Below, piece after piece: positions 1 to 10,078 of a DNA stretch of 64,000 nt. The stretch is from contig CANFRP010000001.1 of NCBI GenBank assembly GCA_947449535.1, positions 59,183-123,182 on the forward strand, given 5' to 3'. The notes below the pieces were generated by a model. The model was not told where the DNA came from. It saw nothing but the letters and a program-made list of their open reading frames with translations, and searched no databases. The stretch is from Actinomycetota bacterium (GTDB lineage Bacteria; Actinomycetota; Actinomycetes; Nanopelagicales; Nanopelagicaceae). The translations under genes and the position numbers were made by a program. Each line of letters opens with the position of its first letter. Positions within the stretch are counted from its first letter, which is position 1.

Positions 1-3000
1 ACCATTTCGGGATTAACAAGAAGTGGATTGAGATCGAGAACAAAGGCACGCCCACCAGACATTCCTGCCGCAAAATTACGGCCAGTTTTGCCAAGAATGA
101 GAACTGTTCCACCTGTCATGTATTCACAACCATGATCGCCTACGCCTTCAACAATTGCAGTAGCGCCAGAATTGCGGACACAGAATCGCTCGCCCACATT
201 TCCACGAATCATGATTTCACCGGAGGTTGCGCCGTAGCCGATAACGTTTCCGGCAATCACATTCTCTTCAGATGCGAAAGTTGCTTTCTCATCTGGGCGG
301 ACAATGACGCGCCCACCAGAAAGCCCCTTACCTACATAATCATTTGCATCACCATAAAGACGAATAGTTAATCCCTTAGGTATAAATGCACCGAGTGATT
401 GACCGGATGATCCATGTAATGCAACATCAATGGTGCTATCAGGTAGCCCTGCTCCCCCATATCGACGTGTGATTTCTGAGCCCAGCATGGTTCCGGCTGT
501 TCGGTTGATATTCCGAATTGGCATATCGATCTTTACTGGGTTCTTGTTCTCAAGGGCATCCATTGCGAGCTCAATTAACTTATTGTCGAGCGCCGCGGCA
601 AGTCCGTGATCTTGAGTTGTGGTGTTAAAGCGTGGCGCATCGGTGGCAAAGACTGGTGCCAAAAGCAATGGCGCAAGATCTAAGCCACTCGCTTTCCAAT
701 GATCGACCGCAACGCGAGTATCCAAGAATTCCACTTGACCGACTGCTTCACCTAACGTGCGGAAGCCAAGCTTGGCAAGCCATTCTCGAACTTCCTCAGC
801 GATGTATTCGAAGAAGGTTTCAACGAACTCTGGCTTGCCAGAGAATCGTGCGCGAAGCGCTGGGTTCTGAGTGGCCACACCTACTGGACATGTATCTAGA
901 TGGCAGACGCGCATCATGACGCAACCAGAAACAACAAGTGGCGCTGTTGCAAAACCGAACTCTTCTCCACCAAGGAGCGCAGCAATGACAATATCTCGAC
1001 CAGTTTTCATCTGACCGTCAACTTGAACAACGATGCGGTCGCGAAGACCATTGAGCATCAGAGTTTGCTGCGTTTCTGCAAGGCCAAGCTCCCAGGGAGC
1101 GCCTGCATGCTTGAGTGATGTCAAAGGTGATGCGCCAGTTCCGCCATCGTGGCCAGAGATCAATACGACATCTGCGTGTGCTTTAGAGACGCCAGCAGCA
1201 ACGGTTCCGATACCAACTTCGGCAACAAGCTTTACGTGAATTCGCGCATCCTTGTTTGCATTCTTGAGATCGTGAATTAACTGCGCTAGATCTTCAATGG
1301 AATAAATATCGTGATGAGGAGGTGGTGAAATTAAACCTACGCCAGGAGTTGAGTAACGAACTTTGGCAATCCATGGATAGACCTTGCCACCAGGTAGCTG
1401 GCCACCTTCGCCCGGCTTTGCGCCTTGCGCCATTTTGATTTGAATATCATCAGCATTCACTAAATATTCAGATGTCACACCGAAGCGGCCAGATGCCACT
1501 TGCTTAATTGATGAACGCTTTGAGTCACCATTAGCTTCTAGCGTGTAACGAGATGGATCTTCGCCACCTTCGCCAGTGTTGGACTTTCCACCTAGACGAT
1601 TCATAGCAATAGCTAGCGTCTCATGCGCTTCGGCAGAGATTGATCCGTACGACATTGCGCCCGTAGCAAAACGCTTTACGATTGAAGAAACTGGCTCCAC
1701 TTCCTCGAGCGGAACTGGTGGTCGTAGGCCTTCTTTAAAAGTGAAGAGTCCGCGAAGGGTCATCAAATTCTTTGATTGATCATCAATTTTCTGGGTGTAA
1801 CGCTTGAATATGTCATAACGCTTAGAGCGAGTGGAATGCTGAAGCGTGAAGACGGTTTCTGGATCAAAAAGGTGTGGTTCACCATCTCGGCGCCACTGAT
1901 ACTCCCCGCCGATCGGAAGTCGCTTAGTTCCTGGAACTTCTCCCCCCGGTGGATATGCAATGTGATGTCGCTTGATGGTCTCTTCGGCAATCGTCGCAAG
2001 TGATATTCCCCCGAGGCGTGAAGTCACACCAACGAAATATTCATCCACAACTTCCTTCGATAGACCGATTGCTTCGAAAACTTGAGCGCCGGTATATGAG
2101 GAGATGGTGGAGATGCCCATCTTGGACATGACTTTAAGTACGCCTTTACCTAATGACTTAATTAAATTTGCAACGGCCTTCTCAGGTGTAATGCCCGTGA
2201 TCACGCCTTGGCGTACTAGATCTTCGGCAGATTCCATCGCGAGATATGGATTAACTGCAGCTGCGCCAAATCCCACGAGAAGTGCGACGTGGTGGACTTC
2301 GCGAACTTCACCTGTCTCAACGACTAGGCCAACTTGGGTACGAGTCTTCTCGCGAATCAAATGGTGGTGGACAGCTGCAGTGAGTAAGAGCGAAGGAATC
2401 GGCGCATCTTCTGAGTCGCCATCACGATCGGAGAGCACGATGATGTGCGCACCATCAGCGATTGCTTGCGAAACTTCCCGGCGAATTTCTTGAATCCGAT
2501 CGCGTAGAGCTTCTCCGCCACCTGCAACTGGGAAGAGTCCACGAACGACGTGCGCCTGAAAGCCTTCCTGATCACCATCATCATTTGCGTGAATAATTTT
2601 GGCGAGCTCGTCATTATCTATGACTGGGAAATCTAGTGAGATCTGTTTGCATGACTCCGCGCTGGGATCTAAGAGATTGTGCTCTGGCCCAATACTTCCG
2701 CCAAGTGAGGTGACAAGCTCTTCGCGAATTGCATCTAGTGGTGGATTTGTTACTTGCGCGAAGAGTTGGGCAAAATAATCGTAGAGATTACGTGGCTTAT
2801 CGGAGAGCGCAGCGATCGGCGTATCGGTTCCCATGGAACCAAGGGCTTCTCCGCCACTCTTTGCCATCGGAGTCAAAATAATACGTAACTCCTCCTCAGT
2901 GTAACCAAAGGCGCGTTGGCGACGAACAACTGATGAGTGCGGATAAACAATATGTTCGCGTGCAGGTAGATCGGCAAGTCGAACTAATCCATCTGCAAGC

Positions 3001-4292
3001 CACTTTGAATATGGCGCAGCTTCTGCCAGCGAGTTCTTAATTTCACTGTCTTCAATAATGCGGCCTTCTTCAATGTCCACAAGGAACATACGACCTGGTT
3101 GGAGTCGTCCCTTCCGCGCAATCTTTTCCGGTGCAAAATCAAGTACACCCACTTCTGAAGCGAGTACTACAAGTCCATCGTGAGTTACCCAATAACGAGA
3201 TGGACGCAGGCCATTACGATCAAGAACTGCTCCCACTTGATGGCCATCTGTAAATGTCACACATGCCGGCCCATCCCATGCTTCCATCATCGTGGAGTGA
3301 AATTGATAGAAATCGCGGAGCTTCTGCGGCATGGTTGCGTGGTTCTCCCACGCTTCTGGAATCATCATCAAAACTGAATGTGGAAGTGAGCGACCACCGA
3401 GATAGAGAAGTTCGAGCACTTCATCAAAGGAGGCAGAGTCCGACCCAGAAGTATCAACGATCGGGAAGAGGCGATTGAGATCTCCTGGAATAAGTGAACT
3501 TGCGAGGAGATTCTCGCGCGCACGCATCCAGTTACGGTTACCACGCACTGTATTGATTTCACCATTATGCGCGATGAAACGATATGGGTGCGCAAGTGGC
3601 CAGGAAGGGAAAGTGTTAGTTGAAAAACGTGAGTGAACGAGTGCGAGCGTGGATGTAACTCTTGGATCAGAGAGATCGGTAAAGAAATCTTCCAATTGGC
3701 CGGTCGTAAGCATTCCCTTATAAACAATGGTACGAGAGGAGAGGGAGGGGAAATAAACCGGGAAGTTATGTTCTACTCGCTTACGAAAACAAAAAGCAAG
3801 ACGATCGAGAACTAGATCGCTCTCTCCTTTTTTGCCCGCGAGAAAAATCTGTTCAAACTTTGGCATGACAGAGACGGCGGTCTTACCTAGCGATGATGGA
3901 TTTGTAGGCAGATTGCGCCAACCCAGAATTGTTAATCCTTCTTCATTTGCAATCTTTTCAATTTCCGCACGATCAGAGAACGATGGCTCTACAAAAGCGA
4001 TTCCTGTTGCATAGGAACCAGCTGCCGGAATCTGAAATTCGACTACTTCTTGATAAAACGCATCTGGCACAAGGATGAGAATTCCAGCGCCATCGCCGCT
4101 ATCAGGTTCGGCGCCTGATGCTCCTCGGTGTTCCATATTGCGAAGCGCAGTGAGCGCTTGCGAAACGATCTCATGAGTAGCTTTCTTATTGAGAGTTGCG
4201 ACCATAGCAACGCCACATGCATCACCTTCGTGCATTGGGTCATAAAGACCTTGCGCAGGTGGCACAGAAGAAAACTTAGATAGTGCGGTCAC
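1..4292 (-). CDS. gltB: Glutamate synthase large subunit (partial, 3' end outside window)
   Basis: Large subunit of NADPH glutamate synthase, which moves the glutamine amide group to 2-oxoglutarate for ammonium assimilation. The chosen start is a GTG at 4292 behind GAGGAG. Cys26, in the context GDACGV, fits the catalytic cysteine exposed after propeptide removal, giving the class II glutaminase domain at the N-terminus. A three-cysteine 3Fe-4S loop with [12 protein letters not shown] lies near residues 1125-1135 (about 870-925). The C-terminal part shows the glycine-rich beta-helix, including [15 protein letters not shown]. About 1430 codons are present of roughly 1500 in the family, so a short tail is cut by the window edge. 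The reading frame is continuous throughout. The small subunit gltD would be expected just outside the window, which is inference. Confidence 0.96.
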   Translation of the reverse strand, partial: MTALSKFSSVPPAQGLYDPMHEGDACGVAMVATLNKKATHEIVSQALTALRNMEHRGASGAEPDSGDGAGILILVPDAFYQEVVEFQIPAAGSYATGIAFVEPSFSDRAEIEKIANEEGLTILGWRNLPTNPSSLGKTAVSVMPKFEQIFLAGKKGESDLVLDRLAFCFRKRVEHNFPVYFPSLSSRTIVYKGMLTTGQLEDFFTDLSDPRVTSTLALVHSRFSTNTFPSWPLAHPYRFIAHNGEINTVRGNRNWMRARENLLASSLIPGDLNRLFPIVDTSGSDSASFDEVLELLYLGGRSLPHSVLMMIPEAWENHATMPQKLRDFYQFHSTMMEAWDGPACVTFTDGHQVGAVLDRNGLRPSRYWVTHDGLVVLASEVGVLDFAPEKIARKGRLQPGRMFLVDIEEGRIIEDSEIKNSLAEAAPYSKWLADGLVRLADLPAREHIVYPHSSVVRRQRAFGYTEEELRIILTPMAKSGGEALGSMGTDTPIAALSDKPRNLYDYFAQLFAQVTNPPLDAIREELVTSLGGSIGPEHNLLDPSAESCKQISLDFPVIDNDELAKIIHANDDGDQEGFQAHVVRGLFPVAGGGEALRDRIQEIRREVSQAIADGAHIIVLSDRDGDSEDAPIPSLLLTAAVHHHLIREKTRTQVGLVVETGEVREVHHVALLVGFGAAAVNPYLAMESAEDLVRQGVITGITPEKAVANLIKSLGKGVLKVMSKMGISTISSYTGAQVFEAIGLSKEVVDEYFVGVTSRLGGISLATIAEETIKRHHIAYPPGGEVPGTKRLPIGGEYQWRRDGEPHLFDPETVFTLQHSTRSKRYDIFKRYTQKIDDQSKNLMTLRGLFTFKEGLRPPVPLEEVEPVSSIVKRFATGAMSYGSISAEAHETLAIAMNRLGGKSNTGEGGEDPSRYTLEANGDSKRSSIKQVASGRFGVTSEYLVNADDIQIKMAQGAKPGEGGQLPGGKVYPWIAKVRYSTPGVGLISPPPHHDIYSIEDLAQLIHDLKNANKDARIHVKLVAEVGIGTVAAGVSKAHADVVLISGHDGGTGASPLTSLKHAGAPWELGLAETQQTLMLNGLRDRIVVQVDGQMKTGRDIVIAALLGGEEFGFATAPLVVSGCVMMRVCHLDTCPVGVATQNPALRARFSGKPEFVETFFEYIAEEVREWLAKLGFRTLGEAVGQVEFLDTRVAVDHWKASGLDLAPLLLAPVFATDAPRFNTTTQDHGLAAALDNKLIELAMDALENKNPVKIDMPIRNINRTAGTMLGSEITRRYGGAGLPDSTIDVALHGSSGQSLGAFIPKGLTIRLYGDANDYVGKGLSGGRVIVRPDEKATFASEENVIAGNVIGYGATSGEIMIRGNVGERFCVRNSGATAIVEGVGDHGCEYMTGGTVLILGKTGRNFAAGMSGGRAFVLDLNPLLVNPEM

Positions 4293-4383
4293 GATCGCTC
4301 CTCATGAACGGTCGGGACGGCGGTGGCCCAACAACTTCAAACACTGCCGGGTAGATACCTCAGCGAGTGCGAAATGTTAGCAA

Positions 4384-5094
4384 CTAGATGCCTGATAGGT
4401 GAAACAAATTGCCAATTCCCGCTGTGATCGCCATGCCTGCTGAGCCTCCGATAAGCACTCGTAAGGTGGGCTTTAAGAGCGGTGAGCCTGCAGTTTTGGC
4501 GCCAACTGCGCCCGTGGTGAGCAAGCCCAGAAGAGTGAACCCAACGATGGCATAGATACGCCCAGTCGAAGTTGGGGGAATCGCACCCAGTAGCGGTATT
4601 GAGCCGCCCAAGGTGTAAGCAATCGCCGATGCAAGAGATGCTTGTGCGGGGCGAGCTTTCGTATGGTCGAATTGACCAAGCTCATCACGCAAATGTGCTT
4701 CGAGTGCATCTCTCTCTGTCATTACCTTTGCCACTTGCGCAGCTAGATCATAGGAGAGCCCACGATCCACATAAATTTGAGTGAGTTCGGCTAGTTCACC
4801 TTCCGGATCGGTCCGTAGATGCTCAATCTCTAACTGCTTATCTGATTCTTCAATATCTGCTTGAGATTTCACGGATATATATTCACCGACGGCCATCGAC
4901 ATGGCGCCAGCAGCGATTCCGGCGATTCCCACAGTCCAGAGTAATTTTGAATTTTGAGAGGCAGCTGCAATTCCGATCATCAATGAAGCGGTGGCAACGA
5001 GACCATCATTGGAGCCAAGTACAGCAGCACGTAACCACCCAGATCGATGTGCTTTATGTTGGTGATTGCGTTGGTAAACCTCTTCAAGTGCCAT
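4384..5094 (-). CDS. VIT1/CCC1-family transporter
   Basis: A 236-residue membrane protein of the VIT1/CCC1 family, whose characterised members move ferrous iron or manganese. An N-terminal segment (about residues 20-46, containing LGSNDGLVATASL) and a second helix with AGAMSMAVGEYISV match the family's first two helices. A charged central region rich in Glu and Asp (about 77-140) corresponds to the cytoplasmic metal-binding part. Three further hydrophobic segments follow, giving about five membrane spans. The gene sits 4 bases after lgt at the end of a long minus-strand run and 91 bases before gltB. Family membership is clear; the metal carried is not visible from sequence. Confidence 0.85.
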   Translation of the reverse strand: MALEEVYQRNHQHKAHRSGWLRAAVLGSNDGLVATASLMIGIAAASQNSKLLWTVGIAGIAAGAMSMAVGEYISVKSQADIEESDKQLEIEHLRTDPEGELAELTQIYVDRGLSYDLAAQVAKVMTERDALEAHLRDELGQFDHTKARPAQASLASAIAYTLGGSIPLLGAIPPTSTGRIYAIVGFTLLGLLTTGAVGAKTAGSPLLKPTLRVLIGGSAGMAITAGIGNLFHLSGI

Positions 5095-5098
5095 GGTT

Positions 5099-5905
5099 TT
5101 ACTCTACCTCTTTAGGTTTCGCTTTTCTCAGTACGACGAGGAGAGTTACCAGAAAAACTACTCCCCCCACCCAGACATTGAGTCGAATCCCAGCAATTGT
5201 GTGGGCTGAATCGATGCGGAGCGTCTCGATCCAGGTACGTCCAGATGTGTATATAAGTATGTATGCAAGAAATAATTTTCCGGCTGGCAAGGTGCGCAAT
5301 TTTTTCCACTTCAGCAAAATAACCGCTCCCGCGAAACACCACAGGGCTTCATAGAGGAAGGTTGGGTGATAAGTCACATCCGCCAGATGATCGATACTTC
5401 TTTGGGCGATCGGAATTTTAAGCGCCCACGGCAGATCAGTCGGCTTTCCATAGAGTTCAGCATTAAACCAATTACCAAATCTGCCCACTCCTTGTGCGAT
5501 TAAAATTCCGGGCGCAAGCGCATCTGCTAATTGCGGGAAGGTTAGTGAGCGTTCTTTACTTCGAAAAGCAAGATAGGCAACGAGGGCTCCAAGTGAGATT
5601 GCACCCCAAATTCCTAGGCCACCTTCCCAAATTTTAAAAGCGTTTTGCCAATTACCGGTCGCTCCAAAATATAGCTCAGGCGTTGTGATGACATGATAGA
5701 TGCGACCACCGATGACTCCTGCCGGAATGACATAAACGGCGATATCGCTAATGTCCTCCGGATTGCCGCCCAAATTCTTATATCGGCGTTGTCCTAAAAG
5801 TACTGCGATGACAATTCCCGCAAGAATACAGATCGCATAGACATGAATTTTTAACGGACCCAACCCCACCATCGAGAATGATGGCGTTGGGATAAAACGA
5901 TGCAT
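5099..5905 (-). CDS. lgt: Prolipoprotein diacylglyceryl transferase
   Basis: Transfers a diacylglyceryl group from phosphatidylglycerol to the lipobox cysteine of prolipoproteins, the first step of lipoprotein maturation in the membrane. The 268-residue protein has several hydrophobic helices and the Lgt signature GVGRFGNWFNAELYG near residues 138-152, as well as the conserved GGRIYHV segment earlier on. The gene is 6 bases downstream of a DsbA-like gene and 4 bases upstream of the VIT-type transporter, so it is probably cotranscribed. lspA, the next enzyme of the pathway, is also in this window at 21596-22126, and two lipoprotein genes lie near 52156 and 53834. Confidence 0.95.
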   Translation of the reverse strand: MHRFIPTPSFSMVGLGPLKIHVYAICILAGIVIAVLLGQRRYKNLGGNPEDISDIAVYVIPAGVIGGRIYHVITTPELYFGATGNWQNAFKIWEGGLGIWGAISLGALVAYLAFRSKERSLTFPQLADALAPGILIAQGVGRFGNWFNAELYGKPTDLPWALKIPIAQRSIDHLADVTYHPTFLYEALWCFAGAVILLKWKKLRTLPAGKLFLAYILIYTSGRTWIETLRIDSAHTIAGIRLNVWVGGVVFLVTLLVVLRKAKPKEVE

Positions 5906-5911
5906 AAAGAG

Positions 5912-6589
5912 CTACTTCACTCCAGCATCGGTCATGGCCTTTTTAAATTTTTCTGGGTCCATGTATTGAGTATTGCGATCAAGTTCTTTTCCGTTAACAA
6001 ATACGGTTGGGGTGGCGTTGACGCCGCGTTTAGCAGCGTCGGCCTCGACCAACTTGGTCCAATCGGCGTACTTGCCCTCGTTCACGCACTTGGAAAATGA
6101 AGAATCAGTAATTCCCACCGAAGTGCCAAGTAAGAAGAGATAGTTGTTGGTCATGGTGCCGGAGTTCTCTTTGGATGGCTGATTGGCATAGATATTTGCA
6201 TGCGCTTCTAGGAACTTGCCTGAATCCGCAGCACACGCAGACATATTGGCGGCCAAGATCGACTCAGGTCCAATAAATGTCATGGGATGGAATACAACCT
6301 TTGCCTTGCCTGACTTAACTAAATCATTGATGTACTTATTGTTGATTCCCTCAAAAGTTTGGCAGATAGGACATTGAAAATCCTCAAAAATATCAATTTT
6401 CACTTTAGCTGAAGGGTTATAAACCAGGCCGTAACCCTCTGATGCGGAAGCCGCTTTAGGAATTGCAGCGTTTGCATTAACTTTCTTATTTGAAGAAACT
6501 TTATAGATGCCGGTAAAGGCCACTATTACAACTACGCTCACAACTATTAAATTGCGAACAAAATTATCCTTCTTCTTTGCTTCTGCCAT
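5912..6589 (-). CDS. Membrane-anchored DsbA-like thiol:disulfide oxidoreductase
   Basis: A 225-residue protein with one N-terminal membrane anchor (about residues 13-29), so the rest should face outside. The thioredoxin-fold domain has the active-site CPIC at 73-76 in the context FEDFQCPICQTFE, the usual arrangement of DSBA-type thioredoxin_4 proteins in actinobacteria. The C-terminal part carries the cis-proline region (GVNATPTVFVNGKEL). It likely forms or isomerises disulfides in exported proteins. An AGGAG ribosome site precedes the ATG. The neighbour 15 bases upstream is a MauE-like membrane protein with a CGCFG motif that could supply or remove electrons, which is inference. Confidence 0.88.
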   Translation of the reverse strand: MAEAKKKDNFVRNLIVVSVVVIVAFTGIYKVSSNKKVNANAAIPKAASASEGYGLVYNPSAKVKIDIFEDFQCPICQTFEGINNKYINDLVKSGKAKVVFHPMTFIGPESILAANMSACAADSGKFLEAHANIYANQPSKENSGTMTNNYLFLLGTSVGITDSSFSKCVNEGKYADWTKLVEADAAKRGVNATPTVFVNGKELDRNTQYMDPEKFKKAMTDAGVK

Positions 6590-6604
6590 GTGGCTCTCCT
6601 ATCG

Positions 6605-7126
6605 CTACTTATCTAATCCCAAGATACCCCGTGGATTACGGAATAAATAAATTCCCAAGGCCATTAAGCCTGTATCACGCGCAATCTCTTGGAGATATTT
6701 GGTTTGGCCAGCCGCTACTTTGCCGCCACCGCCAAAACAACCACAATCGATGGAGAGACCACGGGCCCATGCTTGGCTGATTGCAATGACAAAGATTGCC
6801 ATCAAGAGCGCGGCCACTAATCCTGAGTATTTAACAAAGGCACCAAGAAGTATCAGAATGCCAACTGCAATTTCGATCCAGGGAAGGGCGTAGCCTAAAT
6901 TTGCAGCAAGGGTGTTAGGCAAAATTTTGTACGCCTGTACCGCCATTCTGGCTTCTGCATTATTACCCGCCTTCAAATAGCCAGCAGTGAGCAAAACTCC
7001 ACCAACAATGATCCGAAAAAACAGAGTTGCGATTGGTTGGAGTGATTTTTTCTTGAGCGATACGAGAAGAAATATAAATCCCAGGGGAACTAAAATATTT
7101 GTGAGCGCTTCGGCAAGTACCTTCAT
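6605..7126 (-). CDS. MauE/DoxX-like membrane protein with CGCFG motif
   Basis: A 173-residue protein with about four hydrophobic segments (about 10-24, 34-52, 82-118 and 152-163). A CGCFG motif at residues 128-132 is typical of the MauE family, whose members work with thioredoxin-like MauD in disulfide chemistry at the cell surface. Its start overlaps the trpA stop by 4 bases (ATGA), so it is translated within the trp operon tail, and a DsbA-like gene follows. I infer a redox partner role for that DsbA-like protein. The methylamine pathway itself is not present in this window. A generic DoxX annotation would also be acceptable. Confidence 0.75.
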   Translation of the reverse strand: MKVLAEALTNILVPLGFIFLLVSLKKKSLQPIATLFFRIIVGGVLLTAGYLKAGNNAEARMAVQAYKILPNTLAANLGYALPWIEIAVGILILLGAFVKYSGLVAALLMAIFVIAISQAWARGLSIDCGCFGGGGKVAAGQTKYLQEIARDTGLMALGIYLFRNPRGILGLDK

Positions 7127-7920
7127 CGGCGCACTCCCTCGGCAAGTGAAGTCGCCAGTGCGCGCACGTTAGCTATACCTTCTTCTGATGTGGGAGCTTC
7201 TTGAATTTGGCGAATAAATGCCGAACCAACGATTACTCCATCTGCATATTGCGCAACTTCATGTGCTTGTTCTTTAGTGGACACTCCCAATCCGACCGAT
7301 ACTGGAAGGTCGGTTGTAGTGCGAATTCGCTCGACTAAGGAGCGGGCATTTCCTGAAACCGAAGTGCGAGTTCCAGTCACGCCCATCAAACTAGCCGCAT
7401 ATACAAAACCTGAACATTGCTTGGTAACTTGTGGCAAGCGGAGATCTCCCGTACTGGGGGCAACCACATAGATGCGGTTGACGTCATGTGCGCTCGTAAA
7501 ATTATTCCAGTCTGCGGACTCTTCAATCGTCAAATCTGGAGTAATAACTCCGGATCCGCCACGTTTAGTAATTTCCAGCGCAAACTTCTCTACGCCAAAT
7601 CGCTCAATCGGATTCCAATAGGTCATAACAACAGCAGGTACGCCCATCTTCACAGTCGCTTCTAAAATATCGAAGACATCACCAGCGGAAGTTCCTTGTG
7701 ACAGTGATTGCTCCGCTGCAGCTTGTATAACCGGGCCGTCCATTACTGGATCGCTATAGGGGTAACCAATTTCGATCGCATCTACGCCACCATCCACCAT
7801 TGCTTGAATTGCAGCAATACATAATTCCTTAGTGGGAAAACCTGCTGGCATATAACCAATCAACGCTGCACGGTTTTCACTGCGAAGTCGAACGAAGAGT
7901 TGGTCGAGCGCAGTTGCCAT
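7123..7920 (-). CDS. trpA: Tryptophan synthase alpha subunit
   Basis: Cleaves indole-3-glycerol phosphate to indole and glyceraldehyde 3-phosphate, passing indole to TrpB. The 265-residue TIM barrel has the two catalytic acids in place: Glu50 in DAIEIGYPYSDP and Asp61 in PVMDGPVIQAA. The phosphate-binding GLGVS segment is near the C-terminus. The gene overlaps trpB by one base upstream and the MauE-like gene by 4 bases downstream, so it is part of the long his-trp run. Length is normal for the family. Confidence 0.96.
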   Translation of the reverse strand: MATALDQLFVRLRSENRAALIGYMPAGFPTKELCIAAIQAMVDGGVDAIEIGYPYSDPVMDGPVIQAAAEQSLSQGTSAGDVFDILEATVKMGVPAVVMTYWNPIERFGVEKFALEITKRGGSGVITPDLTIEESADWNNFTSAHDVNRIYVVAPSTGDLRLPQVTKQCSGFVYAASLMGVTGTRTSVSGNARSLVERIRTTTDLPVSVGLGVSTKEQAHEVAQYADGVIVGSAFIRQIQEAPTSEEGIANVRALATSLAEGVRR

Positions 7921-9122
7921 TAAAGAGGAATTCCAAAGTAATCAGCGGCAGTCTGTACATCTTTATCGCCGCGACCAGAGAGATTAATGAGAAGAACTGC
8001 CTCTTTGCCCATCTCATTTCCCACTTGAATGGCGCCAGCAAGTGCATGGGCTGTTTCAATGGCAGGAATAATTCCCTCTGTCTTGCACATCAAAGCAAAA
8101 GCGTTCATCGCTTGATCATCGGTAATTGCGCGATAAGTAGCACGGCCAATATCGTGAAGGTAGGCATGCTCAGGTCCGACCCCTGGGTAATCCAAACCAG
8201 CAGAGATTGAATGCGATTCGATTGTTTGGCCGTTGGCATCTTGCAGAACATATGAACGAGTTCCGTGGAGGACTCCCGGTGTTCCACCAGTGATTGTGGC
8301 TGCATGAAGCCCGGTTTCCACACCGCGACCACCTGCCTCTAGTCCAATGAGTTGAACATCGACATCATCGATGAAGGGATGGAAGATTCCGATTGCGTTG
8401 GAGCCACCACCAACACAGGCCAAGACAGCATCTGGTAGTCGACCGATCATTTCTAACATTTGTGCGCGTGATTCGACGCCAATGATTCGGTGGAAATCGC
8501 GGACCATGCTTGGGAATGGATGAGGACCAGCGACAGTACCTAGTAGGTAATGCGTGGTCTCTACATTAGTGACCCAGTCGCGCATCGCTTCATTGATTGC
8601 ATCTTTAAGAGTTTTTGAACCAGTAGTTACGGGAATAACTTCAGCGCCAAGTAATTTCATCCGCGCTACGTTCAGTGATTGTCGCTTTGTGTCTTCTTCG
8701 CCCATGTAGACAACACATTCAAGTCCCATAAGTGCAGCTGCAGTTGCCGATGCAACACCGTGCTGACCTGCACCGGTCTCGGCGATGATGCGCTTCTTAC
8801 CCATGCGCTTAGTAAGTAGCGCCTGTCCAAGCACGTTATTTATTTTATGAGAACCAGTGTGGTTGAGATCTTCGCGCTTAAGAAAAATCCGCGCTCCCCC
8901 AGCGTGCTCGGCAAATCGCTTTGCTTCAGTGATAATGCTTGGGCGACCGGTGTATGTGCGGTGTAATTCATTAAGGGTGTGCTGAAATTCAGGATCATGT
9001 TGTGCCGCAAGATGCGCAGCATCTAATTCATCGAGTGCGGCAATAAGCGCCTCAGGAACGAATCGCCCACCATAAGGACCGAAATGTCCGAGAATCTCGG
9101 AAGCAACTACTGGCGAATTCAT
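7920..9122 (-). CDS. trpB: Tryptophan synthase beta subunit
   Basis: PLP enzyme that joins indole and serine to make tryptophan. With the ATG at 9122 the protein is 400 residues. Lys93 in HTGSHKINN is the PLP lysine. [10 protein letters not shown] and the phosphate-cupping GGGSNAIG motifs follow. An in-frame TTG two codons earlier (9128) is a less likely start. The gene begins 9 bases after the trpC stop and shares one base with trpA. This is the canonical TrpB1 type that forms a complex with TrpA, judged by its genomic pairing and motifs. Confidence 0.96.
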   Translation of the reverse strand: MNSPVVASEILGHFGPYGGRFVPEALIAALDELDAAHLAAQHDPEFQHTLNELHRTYTGRPSIITEAKRFAEHAGGARIFLKREDLNHTGSHKINNVLGQALLTKRMGKKRIIAETGAGQHGVASATAAALMGLECVVYMGEEDTKRQSLNVARMKLLGAEVIPVTTGSKTLKDAINEAMRDWVTNVETTHYLLGTVAGPHPFPSMVRDFHRIIGVESRAQMLEMIGRLPDAVLACVGGGSNAIGIFHPFIDDVDVQLIGLEAGGRGVETGLHAATITGGTPGVLHGTRSYVLQDANGQTIESHSISAGLDYPGVGPEHAYLHDIGRATYRAITDDQAMNAFALMCKTEGIIPAIETAHALAGAIQVGNEMGKEAVLLINLSGRGDKDVQTAADYFGIPL

Positions 9123-9131
9123 GGGCAAATC

Positions 9132-9905
9132 TTAGCGACCAAGGAGCATGGAAATCCCAGTAGCCGGATCCCCCGCTTTCACAAGGGTTTCACCGACCAG
9201 AATGGCATTTCCCCCGAGATCTTCAATCGCTTCCACTTCTGAGCGTAAGGCGATCCCCGATTCGGCAACTTTGAGATGGCCAACGGGAATTCGAGGAAGC
9301 ATGTGAGCGAAGGCACCAGGATCAACATCCAGCGTCTTTAAGTTCCGAGCATTAACGCCAATGATTTGGGCGTTGATCTCTAACGCTCGCTCGAGCTCTT
9401 CTTCGTTATGTACTTCTACTAAGACTTTCATGCCCAGCTCGTAAGAGAGATCATAGAAATCTTTGAGTTCAGATTGAGATAGTGCTGCAACGATTAACAA
9501 CTGGAGGTCGGCTCCGATAGCACGCGATTCTCTCGCTTGGTATTCGGTAATGACAAAATCTTTTCGCAACAAAGGAAGATCTACCCGGGCACGAACAGCT
9601 TCGAAGTCAGCGATCGATCCTTTAAAGCGGCGCTCCTCTGTCAGCACGCTGATGACGCTGGCGCCAGCAAATTCATAACGTTCAGCTAGAGATGCTGGAT
9701 CGGTAATCGGAGCTAAATCGCCTTTGCTGGGAGAAGATCGCTTAACTTCCGCGATGATGTTCATTCCAGGCTGTGCCAGGGCCGCGTATGCATCTCGAGG
9801 TGTAGGTGCGCGCGAAATTTGTTCTTGTAGCTCGGCCGGCGAGATCTTGCGGCGCGCTAAATCTTCTCGAACACCTTCGATAATTGAATCGAGAACTGTG
9901 CTCAT
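9132..9905 (-). CDS. trpC: Indole-3-glycerol phosphate synthase
   Basis: Closes the indole ring from carboxyphenylaminodeoxyribulose phosphate. This is a monofunctional 257-residue TIM barrel with AEVKRSSPSKG, the catalytic-lysine segment LLRKDFV, GVNARNL, VAESGI and GETLVKA in the expected order. There is no fused TrpF domain, and no trpF gene lies in the operon, which fits the PriA enzyme encoded at 12708-13436 taking that step. The start overlaps the stop of a 58-residue membrane protein by 4 bases. Confidence 0.96.
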   Translation of the reverse strand: MSTVLDSIIEGVREDLARRKISPAELQEQISRAPTPRDAYAALAQPGMNIIAEVKRSSPSKGDLAPITDPASLAERYEFAGASVISVLTEERRFKGSIADFEAVRARVDLPLLRKDFVITEYQARESRAIGADLQLLIVAALSQSELKDFYDLSYELGMKVLVEVHNEEELERALEINAQIIGVNARNLKTLDVDPGAFAHMLPRIPVGHLKVAESGIALRSEVEAIEDLGGNAILVGETLVKAGDPATGISMLLGR

Positions 9906-10078
9906 AGCGTTGGGTCCTCCCCTGCGCTAAGTGCGCTCCACGTATTTACTGGCTTGGCGGCCCTGGCCGGACGATCGTACTTACGAGAGATTCCTCGACG
10001 AACAAGTCGGATCACTACTGCAATGACGGCTGCCAATGGAATGAGTGTGAAAATTATTGCGACTATTGGCGAGTGCAT
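9902..10078 (-). CDS. 58-residue single-span membrane protein between trpE and trpC
   Basis: A small gene fixed by translational coupling on both sides. Its ATG at 10078-10076 overlaps the trpE stop as TAATG, and its TGA at 9904-9902 overlaps the trpC start as ATGA. The product begins MHSPIVAIIFTLIPLAAV, giving one hydrophobic helix (about residues 4-24). A basic segment (RLVRRGISRKYDRPARAAK) suggests a cytoplasmic tail, and the C-terminus is polar. I do not recognise the family. Actinobacteria often carry an unrelated-looking small or medium membrane protein in this slot of the trp operon, so a conserved but uncharacterised role is plausible. Function is unknown. Confidence 0.72.
   Translation of the reverse strand: MHSPIVAIIFTLIPLAAVIAVVIRLVRRGISRKYDRPARAAKPVNTWSALSAGEDPTL

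Noticed and set aside
4316..4335. Sequence before gltB (GGCGGTGGCC) resembling an arm of the mraZ-rsmH inverted repeat
   Set aside because: Only about ten bases match continuously, and no partner arm is found near gltB, so chance is sufficient.
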